A stretch of 46,077 bases of DNA from an uncultured Mediterraneibacter sp. (GCF_934330165.1 NZ_CAKRGI010000019.1:1-46077); one strand, 5' to 3'; shown: positions 1-7,965, numbered from the stretch's first letter. Numbers and translations: made by a program. Notes: generated from the letters alone by a model not told the origin.

Positions 1-2
1 AC

Positions 3-73
3 GCGGGTGTAGTTCAATGGTAGAACACCAGCCTTCCAAGCTGGATACGTGGGTTCGATTCCCATCACCCGCT
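3..73 (+). tRNA. tRNA-Gly (UCC anticodon)
   Basis: A complete cloverleaf can be drawn. The acceptor arm GCGGGTG (3-9) pairs with CACCCGC (66-72), the discriminator is T73, and the anticodon stem CCAGC/GCTGG holds the loop CTTCCAA, giving anticodon TCC for glycine. The T arm carries GGTTCGATTCC. CCA is not encoded. A strong intrinsic terminator begins 11 bases later, so this gene ends its transcription unit. Two further glycine tRNAs (GCC) lie near 36.2 kb. Confidence 0.97.
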
Positions 74-83
74 TATTTTTATG

Positions 84-131
84 CCTTTGAAAGTCTGCGG
101 TTATGTAACGGAAGACTTTTGAAGGTTTTTT
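84..131 (+). terminator. Intrinsic terminator of tRNA-Gly
   Basis: A 13-bp stem (84-96 with 113-125, two central G-T wobbles) is followed directly by six T residues (126-131). It closes the tRNA transcript and separates it from the permease gene that follows. Confidence 0.85.
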
Positions 132-178
132 CTTTTATTCAGAGCATATATTATAGGAAAAGACGGGGAAAATTGCAG

Positions 179-1066
179 ATGACAGACGAAAGAAAAAAAG
201 TAGCAGGGCATATACTGGCATGTGGAACGCAGATCATGTGGGGAGCAACTTTTGTATCAACAAAGGTATTGCTGGAGTATTTCCTTCCTGTGGAAATCCT
301 GTTCACAAGAGCGGTACTTGCATTTTTTGCATTATGGATTTTCTTTCCACATCGGCTTAAAATTGCAGATAAGAAGAGAGAACTGGGATTTGCGGCTGCA
401 GGTTTCTTTGGGATTGTGATGTATTTCATGATGGAAAATACGGCGTTAACGATGACTTATGCATCCAATGTAGGAATTATTGTTGCATGTGCACCGTTTT
501 TTGTTGCAGTTATGGTTGGAATTTTCTTTAAAAGTGAACGACCGGGAAGAAACTTTTTTATAGGATTTGTGATCGCCATAACCGGAATTATTCTGATCAG
601 CCTGAACGGGCAGAAAAGCCTGAATTTAAATCCGGCAGGTGATTTTCTCGCTTTTCTGGCAATGATTTCCTGGGGATTGTATTCTGCGACCGTTAAAAAG
701 ATTGAAGAGTGGAATTATCCAACGGCTGCGGTAACAAGAAGAATTTACTTTTATGGAATTATTTTTCTGATTCCGGTGCTTATTTCGCAGCATGCAGTGT
801 GGGATATGGACGCATTGAACCGGCCGGAAGTAATCGCCAATTTTCTGTTCCTTGGTGTCGGTGCAAGTGCTGTTGGATTTTTCCTCTGGAATTTATCAAC
901 AAAATGGATTGGAGCCGTCAAGACCAGTGTATATATCTATGTTTCCCCTGTCGTGACAGTGATATTATCGATGTTTGTATTGGATGAGAAAATGACCATC
1001 GTATCCGTTTCAGGTTCGATCTTGATACTGGTGGGACTGATTGTTTCGCAGAAAAGAAAAAAATGA
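179..1066 (+). CDS. DMT superfamily (EamA) permease
   Basis: A 295-residue, highly hydrophobic protein with the internal duplication of EamA-type drug/metabolite transporters. The first half opens with an Ile-Met-Trp-Gly-Ala-Thr-Phe segment in helix 1, and the second half has the matching Met-Ile-Ser-Trp-Gly-Leu-Tyr segment. The length and the basic C-terminus (SQKRKK) fit the usual 10-helix layout. The frame is open further upstream, but that extension runs into the tRNA and terminator. The ATG at 179 has a GGGGAAA purine run before it and begins MTDERKKVAGH. Substrate is not predictable; family members move amino acids, nucleobases or metabolites across the inner membrane. It is followed 22 bases later by a small Cys protein gene and may be co-transcribed with it. 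Confidence 0.88.
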   Translation: MTDERKKVAGHILACGTQIMWGATFVSTKVLLEYFLPVEILFTRAVLAFFALWIFFPHRLKIADKKRELGFAAAGFFGIVMYFMMENTALTMTYASNVGIIVACAPFFVAVMVGIFFKSERPGRNFFIGFVIAITGIILISLNGQKSLNLNPAGDFLAFLAMISWGLYSATVKKIEEWNYPTAAVTRRIYFYGIIFLIPVLISQHAVWDMDALNRPEVIANFLFLGVGASAVGFFLWNLSTKWIGAVKTSVYIYVSPVVTVILSMFVLDEKMTIVSVSGSILILVGLIVSQKRKK

Positions 1067-1088
1067 AATAGAGGGAGGAAAGGAAGAA

Positions 1089-1277
1089 ATGAGCAGAAAT
1101 GAGAGAGTCAGCTGTGAGAGCTGCACATATTATATTTATGATGAAGATTATGAAAGTTATGTATGTGATAAAAATATGGATGAAGATGAATATATCCGTT
1201 TGATGACGGACAGCCATTATCAATGCCCGTTTTATAGAAATGGTGATGAATATGCGGTTGCCCGTAAGCAAATGTAG
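1089..1277 (+). CDS. Small acidic Cys-rich protein (DUF6472-like)
   Basis: A 62-residue protein starting at ATG 1089 behind a strong AGGGAGGAAAGGA ribosome site. It has two early cysteines (Cys9 and Cys12, a CxxC), a third at about 26 and a fourth at about 46, embedded in Asp/Glu/Tyr-rich sequence. Four spaced cysteines suggest a small metal-binding fold; this is inference. It resembles short Lachnospiraceae proteins I know as DUF6472, of unknown function, but that match is from memory. It sits 22 bases after the permease gene and is probably in its operon. An upstream in-frame codon at 1041 lies inside the permease gene and was not used. Confidence 0.8.
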   Translation: MSRNERVSCESCTYYIYDEDYESYVCDKNMDEDEYIRLMTDSHYQCPFYRNGDEYAVARKQM

Positions 1278-1288
1278 CATTCTGCCGA

Positions 1289-1317
1289 TTGTATGGTAAA
1301 TAGATCTGTGATATGAT
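1289..1317 (+). promoter_or_regulatory. Candidate promoter of the MATE exporter gene
   Basis: TTGTAT (1289-1294) and TATGAT (1312-1317) are separated by 17 bases in the 116-base gap before the MATE gene. Confidence 0.5.
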
Positions 1318-1393
1318 GAGGGCAAATGTACATTCGAAAAGGCGGAGCGGAAAATGCTAAAAAAATAAGTGAAATACGAAGGAAGTGAGTGGA

Positions 1394-2746
1394 ATGAATG
1401 AAATAACGCAACAGAATCGTTTATTTGACAACAAAAAGCTGGCAGCACTTTTGATCCCATTGGCAGTAGATCAGCTCCTGAATTCATTTATGGGAACTGT
1501 GGATACGTTGGTAGTCAGTAATCTTGGTTCAGCAGCAATTTCAGCAGTCTCGCTGGTAGATTCCATTAATATTCTGATCGTTCAGGCATTTTTTGCACTG
1601 GCATCAGGTGGAACGGTCGTATGTTCTCATTATCTCGGATGTGGGAAAAGAGAGCATGCACAGGAAGCTGCAAGGCAGTTAGTTTTCATTACGTTCGTAT
1701 TGTCAGCAATTATTGCGGGAATCTGTCTTTTATTCAATGGTCCGATGTTGGCGGTAATTTTTGGAAAAGTAGAACGTTCGGTTATGGTGAATGCGAAAAA
1801 GTATTTCTTCTTTTCAGCTATTTCTTATCCATTTATTGCGTTATATGATGATGGATCATGTATTCTGAGAGCACAGGAGAACAGTCGTCTGCCGATGCTG
1901 ATCTCGGTTATTTCGAATATTCTGAATATTATTTTAAATCTGTTATTTGTCTGGGTGTTCCACTGGGGCGTTGCAGGTTCGGCAGCAGCAACGATGCTGG
2001 CACGTATGTTTAGTATGGTGACAGTGTTGATAAAGCTGAGAACCCCACAGCTGGAGATCCAGTTGAAAAAATACTTTACGATCCGTCCTGACTGGGAGGA
2101 AATAAAAAGAATTTTGAGAATTGGTGTGCCATCAGGGGTCGAGAACAGTATGTTCCAGTTTGGAAAACTTGCGATCCAGTCGACAGTATCCCTAATGGGA
2201 ACTGCAGCTATTGCTGCACAGGGAATGGCAAGTATTATCGAAAATCTGAACGGGATCATGGGAATAGGAATAGGAATTGGCCTTATGACCGTTGTAGGGG
2301 AAACGCTTGGAGCCGGAAGAAAAGAAGAAGCCGTTTATTATGTAAAGAAATTATGTATTGTTTCGGAAGTGGTGATTATCGCATCCTGCCTGCTTCTGTA
2401 TGCCTTAGTTCGTCCGATCACCTATTTTGGAGGTATGGAGCCTGAAAGTGCGAAAATGTGTATTTTTATGGTAACGTGCATAACCATTGTAAAACCATTG
2501 ATCTGGGTAATGGCTTTTGTTCCGGCCTATGGATTCAGGGCAGCCGGGGATGTAAAATTTACAATGACGGTTTCGATGCTTACGATGTGGTTATGTCGGG
2601 TGACACTGTCTATTGTTCTTGCAAGGGTCTTTGGATTTGGCCCAATAGCAGTATGGATCGGAATGTTCAGCGACTGGGCACTGAGGGGAATCATTTTTAC
2701 AATCCGGTTCAGAAACCGTAAGTGGCTGAATCATCATGTGATCTAA
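1394..2746 (+). CDS. MATE family multidrug/cation efflux protein
   Basis: A 450-residue polytopic membrane protein with the two-lobe MATE architecture. The N-lobe opens LAALLIPLAVDQLLNSFMG and carries the family-typical VDTLVVSNLG segment; the second half repeats the pattern from about residue 235 with GVPSGVENSMFQFG. MATE proteins export cationic drugs or metabolites using a Na+ or H+ gradient. ATG 1394 was chosen over GTG 1385 because GGAAG at 1381 is about 8 bases away from the ATG but too close to the GTG. The stop codon lies inside a perfect 12-bp inverted repeat shared with the convergent aminotransferase gene. Substrate is unknown. Confidence 0.9.
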   Translation: MNEITQQNRLFDNKKLAALLIPLAVDQLLNSFMGTVDTLVVSNLGSAAISAVSLVDSINILIVQAFFALASGGTVVCSHYLGCGKREHAQEAARQLVFITFVLSAIIAGICLLFNGPMLAVIFGKVERSVMVNAKKYFFFSAISYPFIALYDDGSCILRAQENSRLPMLISVISNILNIILNLLFVWVFHWGVAGSAAATMLARMFSMVTVLIKLRTPQLEIQLKKYFTIRPDWEEIKRILRIGVPSGVENSMFQFGKLAIQSTVSLMGTAAIAAQGMASIIENLNGIMGIGIGIGLMTVVGETLGAGRKEEAVYYVKKLCIVSEVVIIASCLLLYALVRPITYFGGMEPESAKMCIFMVTCITIVKPLIWVMAFVPAYGFRAAGDVKFTMTVSMLTMWLCRVTLSIVLARVFGFGPIAVWIGMFSDWALRGIIFTIRFRNRKWLNHHVI

Positions 2747-2762
2747 AAGCGATCACATGATG
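2732..2762. terminator. Perfect 12-bp palindromic hairpin overlapping two convergent stops
   Basis: CATCATGTGATC (2732-2743) and GATCACATGATG (2751-2762) form a perfect 12-bp stem with a 7-base loop. The MATE stop (2744-2746) is in the loop and the aminotransferase stop (2753-2755, minus strand) is in the stem. Neither side has a strong T-run, so termination is likely but not certain. Confidence 0.6.
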
Positions 2763-3853
2763 GTCTTTAAAAGGTTGAGCAGCCGCTGGTTTTCTTCAGG
2801 CATTTGTATACAGAACCGGATATATTCACCCTCCAGGCACTGGAATGAGGAGCAGTTGCGGATCATAAGACCGTTTTGAATACAACGTTCAAATACATCA
2901 AAAGAGGTAATCCCGTCTTTCAGAATCTTTACAAGCAGAAAGTTGGCATAAGCAGGATAGACTTTGAAAGCCGGGAGTTCTTTCAGGATTTCGTACATCT
3001 TCTGGCGTTCGGAAAGAATCAGACGTCTGGTCTGCTGATAATAGTCGTGATCCTGAAAAAGCATTTCTCCTGCAAAAGCACCGAGGCTGTTCAATGACCA
3101 TGGAACCTGCTTTTCACGCATGATCTTCAGAAATTCACTGTTCCCGGTGATTCCATATCCGAACCGCATTCCCGGAGCAGCATAGAACTTGGAAACTCCC
3201 CTCAATACCATCAGGTTGGAAAATTGCTTTGTAAGAGGAACTGCGGTAATTGCTGAAATATCAGGTGCAAATTCTACATAAGTCTCATCGATCATTACAA
3301 AGATATTTTTCTGTTTACAAAAAGCAAGTAATTCCTTCATCTCATCCTGGAAAATAGCGGAAGAAGTCGGATTATTCGGATTACAGATAATTAAAAAGTC
3401 ATATCCATCCGAGAGAGTCCGGAAAAGATCCTCAAGATCCGGACGGAAGTCGTGGTTTTCCTGTAAGTGATAATAATCCTGCGTGCTTCCCGAAAAAGTA
3501 AGTTCTCTGGAATATTCAGAGTAAGTAGGACCGAGAATAAGGGTATGCTTTGGTGCACGGGCTTCGATCAGCAAAGCAATTAATTCGCTGGATCCGTTTC
3601 CCGGCAGGATAGAATCGGCAGGAACATCGCAATAATTAGAAAGAACATTGCACAGAGACCGATACTCACGGTCAGGATAGCTGGAAAATAAATCTGCATG
3701 AGCAGCGACTGCCTCTTTTACAGAGCCAGGAAGTCCAAGCGGGTTTACATTTCCGGCAAAATTAACGATATCCTCTTTTTTTATATGGTAACAGGCACTG
3801 ATCTTTTCAATGTCACTTCCGTGAAATACGGGTTTTGTTATTTGATTATTCAT
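2753..3853 (-). CDS. PLP-dependent class I/II aminotransferase (HisC/CobD-like)
   Basis: A 366-residue fold-type I PLP enzyme. Recognisable elements are NPNNPT (158-163), MIDETYVEF with Asp189 and Tyr192 for the cofactor pyridine ring, and RGVSKFYAAPGMRFGYG with Lys222 as the Schiff-base lysine and Arg230. The N-terminal NFAGNVNPLG segment and overall size resemble histidinol-phosphate aminotransferase and threonine-phosphate decarboxylase (CobD). No his or cobalamin genes are nearby, so the exact reaction cannot be told. GGAGAG lies about 7 bases before the ATG. The gene stands alone on the minus strand with its own promoter and converges on the MATE gene. Confidence 0.85.
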   Translation of the reverse strand: MNNQITKPVFHGSDIEKISACYHIKKEDIVNFAGNVNPLGLPGSVKEAVAAHADLFSSYPDREYRSLCNVLSNYCDVPADSILPGNGSSELIALLIEARAPKHTLILGPTYSEYSRELTFSGSTQDYYHLQENHDFRPDLEDLFRTLSDGYDFLIICNPNNPTSSAIFQDEMKELLAFCKQKNIFVMIDETYVEFAPDISAITAVPLTKQFSNLMVLRGVSKFYAAPGMRFGYGITGNSEFLKIMREKQVPWSLNSLGAFAGEMLFQDHDYYQQTRRLILSERQKMYEILKELPAFKVYPAYANFLLVKILKDGITSFDVFERCIQNGLMIRNCSSFQCLEGEYIRFCIQMPEENQRLLNLLKTIM

Positions 3854-3900
3854 AAGTTAGCTCTCCATTCTATTTTTCTCCGTAAATCTGATTTCCTTAA

Positions 3901-3930
3901 ATTATAACACTATTTTTCGGTGAATGACAA
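3901..3930 (-). promoter_or_regulatory. Promoter of the aminotransferase gene
   Basis: Read on the minus strand, TTGTCA (3925-3930) and a perfect TATAAT (3901-3906) are 18 bases apart, upstream of the start at 3853. Confidence 0.7.
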
Positions 3931-3941
3931 GGAGCAGGGAC

Positions 3942-3970
3942 TTTACATTAATGGAGAAGTTGGATAGAAT
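3942..3970 (+). promoter_or_regulatory. Promoter of the mutarotase-like gene
   Basis: TTTACA (3942-3947), a 17-base spacer and TAGAAT (3965-3970) lie 30 bases before the start codon. The minus-strand promoter for the divergent aminotransferase is only 11 bases away, so the two promoters are nearly back to back. Confidence 0.7.
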
Positions 3971-3999
3971 AAATTTATTAAAGAGAACAGGAGGAGACT

Positions 4000-4869
4000 A
4001 TGAAACTGGAAAATGAATTACTTTGTGTGGAAATGGTAGAGCATGGAGCCGAGCTGACGAGAATTTACAATAAGAAGACAGGAGCGGAGATTTTATGGAA
4101 TGCAGATCCGAAGTTTTGGAAAAGACATTCACCGGTGTTGTTCCCGAATGTAGGAAAGACATGGCATAATGTAGTAAATATCAAGGGAGAACAGTATCCG
4201 ACGTCCCAGCATGGATTTGCAAGAGATAATGATTTTAAATGCATTCATGCAGGAAAGAATGAGGTAAAATTTTTGCTTGCTTCGACAGAAGAAATGAAGG
4301 AAGTTTATCCGTATGATTTTGAATTATATATTACGTATCGGCTCGAAAAGAATAAGATAGAAGTAAAATGGGAAATTAAGAACCCGTCAGAAGAAATAAT
4401 TTACTTTACAATCGGCGGGCATCCCGCATTTCATTTTGAAAAAGTGAATGAGATAAAGGCAGATTACCAGCTTTATTTTCCCGGAAAAGAATATCTGAAC
4501 TACATTTTGGTGGATCTTGCAGAAGGCGGTGCAGATCCGAAAAAAGTCTATGAGATGCAACTGAAGGACGGATATTGCCCGTTGACAGAAGAATTATTCG
4601 AGAGAGATGCCCTGATTTTCGATGAGGGGCAGATTGAAGAAGTATGGATCAGTCATAAGGATGGAACACCATACGTAGGAATGAAATGTGAGGGATTCCC
4701 TGATTTTGGAATCTGGTCAGTAAAGGATGCACCATTTGTCTGTCTGGAACCGTGGATGGGAAGATGCGATGATGTTGGATTTGAAGGAGATATTTCGGAA
4801 AAACCGGGAATTAACAGTGTTGAGAGCGGTGGAACATTCGAAAAGAGTTATCAGATCATTGTGGGATAG
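4000..4869 (+). CDS. Aldose 1-epimerase family protein (LacX-like)
   Basis: A 289-residue protein of the galactose-mutarotase-like fold. It begins with the typical ELLCVEMVEHGAELTRI opening and has the SPVLFPNVG and QHGFARD motifs around residues 45-75, with the conserved His of QHGF. The later GGHPAFHF segment (about residues 138-145) carries a second catalytic-type His, and CLEPWMGRCDD is near the C-terminus. The family interconverts sugar anomers, or acts on sugar phosphates in LacX-type members. It is monocistronic, with an AGGAGG ribosome site and its own promoter. The specific sugar is unknown, as no sugar operon surrounds it. Confidence 0.88.
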   Translation: MKLENELLCVEMVEHGAELTRIYNKKTGAEILWNADPKFWKRHSPVLFPNVGKTWHNVVNIKGEQYPTSQHGFARDNDFKCIHAGKNEVKFLLASTEEMKEVYPYDFELYITYRLEKNKIEVKWEIKNPSEEIIYFTIGGHPAFHFEKVNEIKADYQLYFPGKEYLNYILVDLAEGGADPKKVYEMQLKDGYCPLTEELFERDALIFDEGQIEEVWISHKDGTPYVGMKCEGFPDFGIWSVKDAPFVCLEPWMGRCDDVGFEGDISEKPGINSVESGGTFEKSYQIIVG

Positions 4870-4916
4870 ATCAAAAGAAAAGAAAGCAGAATAATTTCGC
4901 TGGCTATATTAAAAAT

Positions 4917-4967
4917 AAAAGAGACTGGGCGGGTTCACAAATATATATAAGCCGCTTAGTCTCTTTA
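4917..4967. terminator. Bidirectional terminator between mutarotase-like and yqeY genes
   Basis: AAAGAGACT (4918-4926) pairs with AGTCTCTTT (4958-4966), with extra pairing inside. On the minus strand the stem is followed by a T-rich tract, so it ends yqeY transcription well; the plus-strand side is weaker. Confidence 0.75.
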
Positions 4968-4991
4968 CGTATTTGGAAAAAGTTATATGGA

Positions 4992-5438
4992 CTATTTCAT
5001 CAGAGATGCGAGAACCTGGTTTACTTCTTTTCCGTCCGCCTTTCCTTTGACTCTAGGCATCAGTTCTTTCATGATCTTTCCTTTATCCTTTGCAGTTGGT
5101 GTCTCAATACCGAGTTCAGAAAGAACTGTCAGGATCACTGCTTTGATCTCTTTGGCATCCATCATTTTAGGTGCATATTCTTCCAGAACGCTGAGACGCT
5201 TCTGAGCCTCTTCGATCAGATCGGTACGGTCTGCCGGAGTCATTTCAAGAGTCTCTTTCAACTGCTTGATCTCTTTTAAGATAACCTGACCTTCTTCCTC
5301 TTCAGTCAGGTCGGCTCTTTTGTCGATAGCTTTATTTTTAAGGGATGAAAGAAGAAAAGAAAGTGCAGCTTTTCGCTCTTTGTCCCCAGCCTTCATCGCA
5401 GCAACCATTTCACTTCTGATTTCATCAATTTTACTCAT
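4992..5438 (-). CDS. yqeY: GatB/YqeY domain protein
   Basis: A 148-residue, highly helical and charged protein. It opens MSKIDEIRSEMVAAMKAGDK and has the family's RKAALSFLLSSLKNK helix, an acidic middle region and a GKIMKELMPRVKGKADGKEV tail typical of YqeY. The fold resembles the tail domain of the GatB amidotransferase subunit that contacts tRNA; the cellular role of stand-alone YqeY is not firmly known. The ATG follows AAGGAGGAC at good spacing. It is a single gene with its own promoter and a shared terminator. Full length for the family. Confidence 0.93.
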   Translation of the reverse strand: MSKIDEIRSEMVAAMKAGDKERKAALSFLLSSLKNKAIDKRADLTEEEEGQVILKEIKQLKETLEMTPADRTDLIEEAQKRLSVLEEYAPKMMDAKEIKAVILTVLSELGIETPTAKDKGKIMKELMPRVKGKADGKEVNQVLASLMK

Positions 5439-5475
5439 GATAATTGTCCTCCTTATTTACTTAAGATACATAAAG

Positions 5476-5504
5476 ATTTTAGCAGATGAAAGAAGGCATT
5501 TCAA
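5476..5504 (-). promoter_or_regulatory. Promoter of yqeY
   Basis: On the minus strand TTGAAA (5499-5504), a 17-base spacer and TAAAAT (5476-5481), with a TGC just before the -10, lie 38 bases ahead of the start codon. Confidence 0.7.
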
Positions 5505-5646
5505 TAAGTCAGGAGGTTTAATCAGTAAAATCAGGAGAAATAAAATCAAAAAAACATATCAAAAAGCTCAGGATCAGCAAAATGAATAAAAAATAAAGCA
5601 AAAGCTATAAAAATTTTAGGAAATTAACGAAAAATTTATAATTGGG

Positions 5647-5675
5647 TTGACAACTGTTGGATGAGGGGGTAAACT
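5647..5675 (+). promoter_or_regulatory. Candidate promoter of the ammonium channel leader
   Basis: A perfect TTGACA (5647-5652), a 17-base spacer and a weaker TAAACT (5670-5675). It is about 228 bases ahead of the start codon, so the transcript would carry a long leader. The gap 5439-5902 holds no gene I can support. Confidence 0.55.
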
Positions 5676-5690
5676 ACGTGACATAAAAGC

Positions 5691-5732
5691 AAAGGTGCTT
5701 TGAGGAGAAGAACTCAAAGTGCCTTTTCTTTT
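5691..5732 (+). terminator. Terminator hairpin inside the amt leader
   Basis: A 14-bp stem (5691-5704 with 5713-5726, two wobbles), an 8-base loop, then TTTTCTTTTG. The gene to the left (yqeY) points the other way, so no upstream plus-strand gene needs this terminator. It sits just after the candidate promoter and is best read as a leader attenuator or the end of a very short RNA. Confidence 0.65.
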
Positions 5733-5902
5733 GTAAAAAGAATACCTGAACATTGACACAAAGGCGTGTCCTTAATTCTGAAAAGCATGAAAACCGTGCG
5801 GAGAGGAAGAAGGGATGCGTTTTTTATTTTATGGGGAGTCCTGTGAAATAAACCTCGGCTGGGGAGAGGAGATGTTTCAGAGGTATAAGGAGGAAGATGT
5901 AT

Positions 5903-7657
5903 ATGACACAAGAAATCATCACACAAATTTCAGAAACAGTCGGAACAGAAGTATTTGGAATCTGGTTCTTGATCGGTGCAGCATTTGTATTCTTTATGCA
6001 GGCTGGTTTTGCAATGGTTGAGACTGGATTCACCAGAGCGAAAAATGCAGGAAATATCATCATGAAAAACCTGATGGATTTCTGTATCGGAACGGTAGTG
6101 TTCATTTTCCTGGGCTTTGGGTTATTACTCGGGGAAGATGCACTTGGAGGATTTATCGGACTTCCGACACTGGGAATTTTTACAGACTATGCAAATTTTG
6201 ACTGGTCTAATTTCGTATTCAACCTTGTCTTCTGTGCAACAGCGGCAACGATCGTATCAGGATCCATGGCTGAAAGAACAAAATTCCTTTCCTATTGTAT
6301 TTACTCAGGAGTGATCTCCGCAGTTGTCTATCCGATCGAGGCACACTGGATCTGGGGCGGTGGCTGGCTTGCACAGATGGGATTCCACGATTTTGCAGGT
6401 TCAGCAGCGATCCATACAGTTGGTGGTCTGACAGCATTTATCGGTGCGGCAATGGTAGGACCGAGAATTGGAAAGTTTTCAAAAGATAAAAATGGAAAAG
6501 TAACAAAAGTACATGCATTTCCGGGACATAACCTGGTCATCGGTGCATTGGGATGCTTTATTCTCTGGTTTGGATGGTATGGATTCAACGGTGCGGCAGC
6601 AACGACGGGACCACAGCTTGCTTCTATCTTTATGACAACCACGATCGCACCGGCAGTAGCAACGGTTGTCTGTATGATCTTTACATGGATAAGATATGGA
6701 AAACCGGATGTATCGATGTGTCTGAATGCGTCACTTGCAGGACTGGTAGCAATTACAGCTCCCTGTGATGTGACAGATGCACTTGGAGCATTGATCATTG
6801 GAGCAGTTTCAGGCGTGCTTGTAGTCTTTGGTGTATGGTTCTGTGACTATGTGGCTCATGTGGATGACCCGGTCGGAGCAGTTGCCGTACATTGCTTAAA
6901 TGGTATTTGGGGAACGATCGCAGTCGGACTTTTTGCTACGACTACAGCTCCGGAATGTGAGATCAAAGGATTGTTCTACGGTGGTGGATTTAAGCAGCTT
7001 GGAATTCAGCTTGTTGGTATTATCGCAGTGATCGCATGGACAGCAGTGACGATGACGATCGTATTTGCAGTGATTAAAGCGACGATCGGACTTCGTGTAT
7101 CAGAGGAAGAAGAGATTGTCGGACTTGATTCAAAAGAACATGGTCTTGCATCCGCTTATGCAGGCTTCAGTATCATGGATATCACAGAAGGAACCATGGC
7201 TGAGAATGAAAATACGGATCTTGGTGTGGCAGATTATGATGCAGCATCCAAAGTACAGAGAAATGCAGCCGTTCCGGTTGTAGGCACAGCAGACCTGGAT
7301 ACAGGAATGCATAAAGTCGTTATTATCGCAAGACTGACCAAATATGAACGGCTGAAAACCGCCCTCAATCATCTTGGTGTAACAGGAATGACAGTAACCC
7401 AGGTTATGGGATGTGGAATCCAGAAAGGTGCGGGAGAAAAATACCGTGGAGTTGAGATGGATGTTACCGTACTTCCAAAAGTAAAAGTGGAAGTCATTGT
7501 CGGAAATATTCCGGTTGAAAAAGTCATTGAGACAGCAACCAAAACTCTTTATACAGGTCATGTCGGAGATGGTAAGATTTTTGTTTACAATGTACAGAAG
7601 GTTGTAAAAGTTCGTACCGGTGAGGAAGATCTGGAAGCATTGAAGGATGTGGAGTAA
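5903..7657 (+). CDS. Ammonium channel fused to a PII (GlnK-type) domain
   Basis: A 584-residue two-part protein. Residues 1 to about 410 form an Amt/Mep/Rh channel: it has GFAMVETGFTRAKNAGNI, then HDFAGSAAIHTVGG with one pore His, and VHCLNGIWGT with the second. A linker follows. Residues 469-584 are a complete PII domain: TGMTVTQVMGCG, the T-loop QKGAGEKYRGVEM, LPKVKVEVIV and GHVGDGKIFVYNV. Aligned on E. coli GlnB numbering, Tyr46 is kept but Tyr51, the uridylylation site, is Met. Normally Amt and GlnK are separate and GlnK plugs the channel; here the gate is tethered. ATG 5903 was chosen over 5897 for ribosome-site spacing. Monocistronic, with a structured leader and its own terminator. Confidence 0.93.
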   Translation: MTQEIITQISETVGTEVFGIWFLIGAAFVFFMQAGFAMVETGFTRAKNAGNIIMKNLMDFCIGTVVFIFLGFGLLLGEDALGGFIGLPTLGIFTDYANFDWSNFVFNLVFCATAATIVSGSMAERTKFLSYCIYSGVISAVVYPIEAHWIWGGGWLAQMGFHDFAGSAAIHTVGGLTAFIGAAMVGPRIGKFSKDKNGKVTKVHAFPGHNLVIGALGCFILWFGWYGFNGAAATTGPQLASIFMTTTIAPAVATVVCMIFTWIRYGKPDVSMCLNASLAGLVAITAPCDVTDALGALIIGAVSGVLVVFGVWFCDYVAHVDDPVGAVAVHCLNGIWGTIAVGLFATTTAPECEIKGLFYGGGFKQLGIQLVGIIAVIAWTAVTMTIVFAVIKATIGLRVSEEEEIVGLDSKEHGLASAYAGFSIMDITEGTMAENENTDLGVADYDAASKVQRNAAVPVVGTADLDTGMHKVVIIARLTKYERLKTALNHLGVTGMTVTQVMGCGIQKGAGEKYRGVEMDVTVLPKVKVEVIVGNIPVEKVIETATKTLYTGHVGDGKIFVYNVQKVVKVRTGEEDLEALKDVE

Positions 7658-7731
7658 AAAAGCAGGGATAACTTTTCTCCAAATTACATAAATGGTAAGA
7701 ATAAGAAAATAGCAGAAAAAAGATAGTGGAT

Positions 7732-7782
7732 AAAAGGACTTCATTCAGAATCTGGAAAAGATTTTTGATGGAGTCCTTTTTT
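7732..7782 (+). terminator. Terminator after the Amt-PII gene
   Basis: AAAAGGACTTCAT (7732-7744) pairs with ATGGAGTCCTTTT (7768-7780), followed by more T. It separates the ammonium channel from hppA. Confidence 0.8.
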
Positions 7783-7874
7783 GAAACTAAGAAAGATTAA
7801 AAATCTTATGGTATAAAGATGAAAAGACCTGGTATTATTAATATGAAGAAACCTGAAAAATTTCCAGAAAAAAG

Positions 7875-7904
7875 TTGTCATGCTCCAAAAAAAATACATA
7901 AAAT
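7875..7904 (+). promoter_or_regulatory. Candidate promoter of hppA
   Basis: TTGTCA (7875-7880) and TAAAAT (7899-7904) are 18 bases apart, in the A-rich stretch before hppA. The rest of the 7658-7965 gap holds only the terminator. Confidence 0.45.
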
Positions 7905-7965
7905 TATGGGAAAAGTGAAAGATTTTATGTTAGAGTATGGATGATACAACTAGTAAGGGAGGTAA

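Noticed and set aside
17..178. Upstream extension of the DMT permease reading frame
   Set aside because: It runs through the tRNA-Gly and its terminator and has no ribosome site; the ATG at 179 is better.
5753..5781. Second promoter in the amt leader from TTGACA at 5753
   Set aside because: No acceptable -10 at 15-19 bases downstream, and the TTGACA is part of the hexaloop stem.
5781..5830. Second terminator in the amt leader ending in TTTTTTATTTT
   Set aside because: The only pairing (AAAAGCAT with ATGCGTTTT) is short, bulged and widely spaced, so I do not call it.
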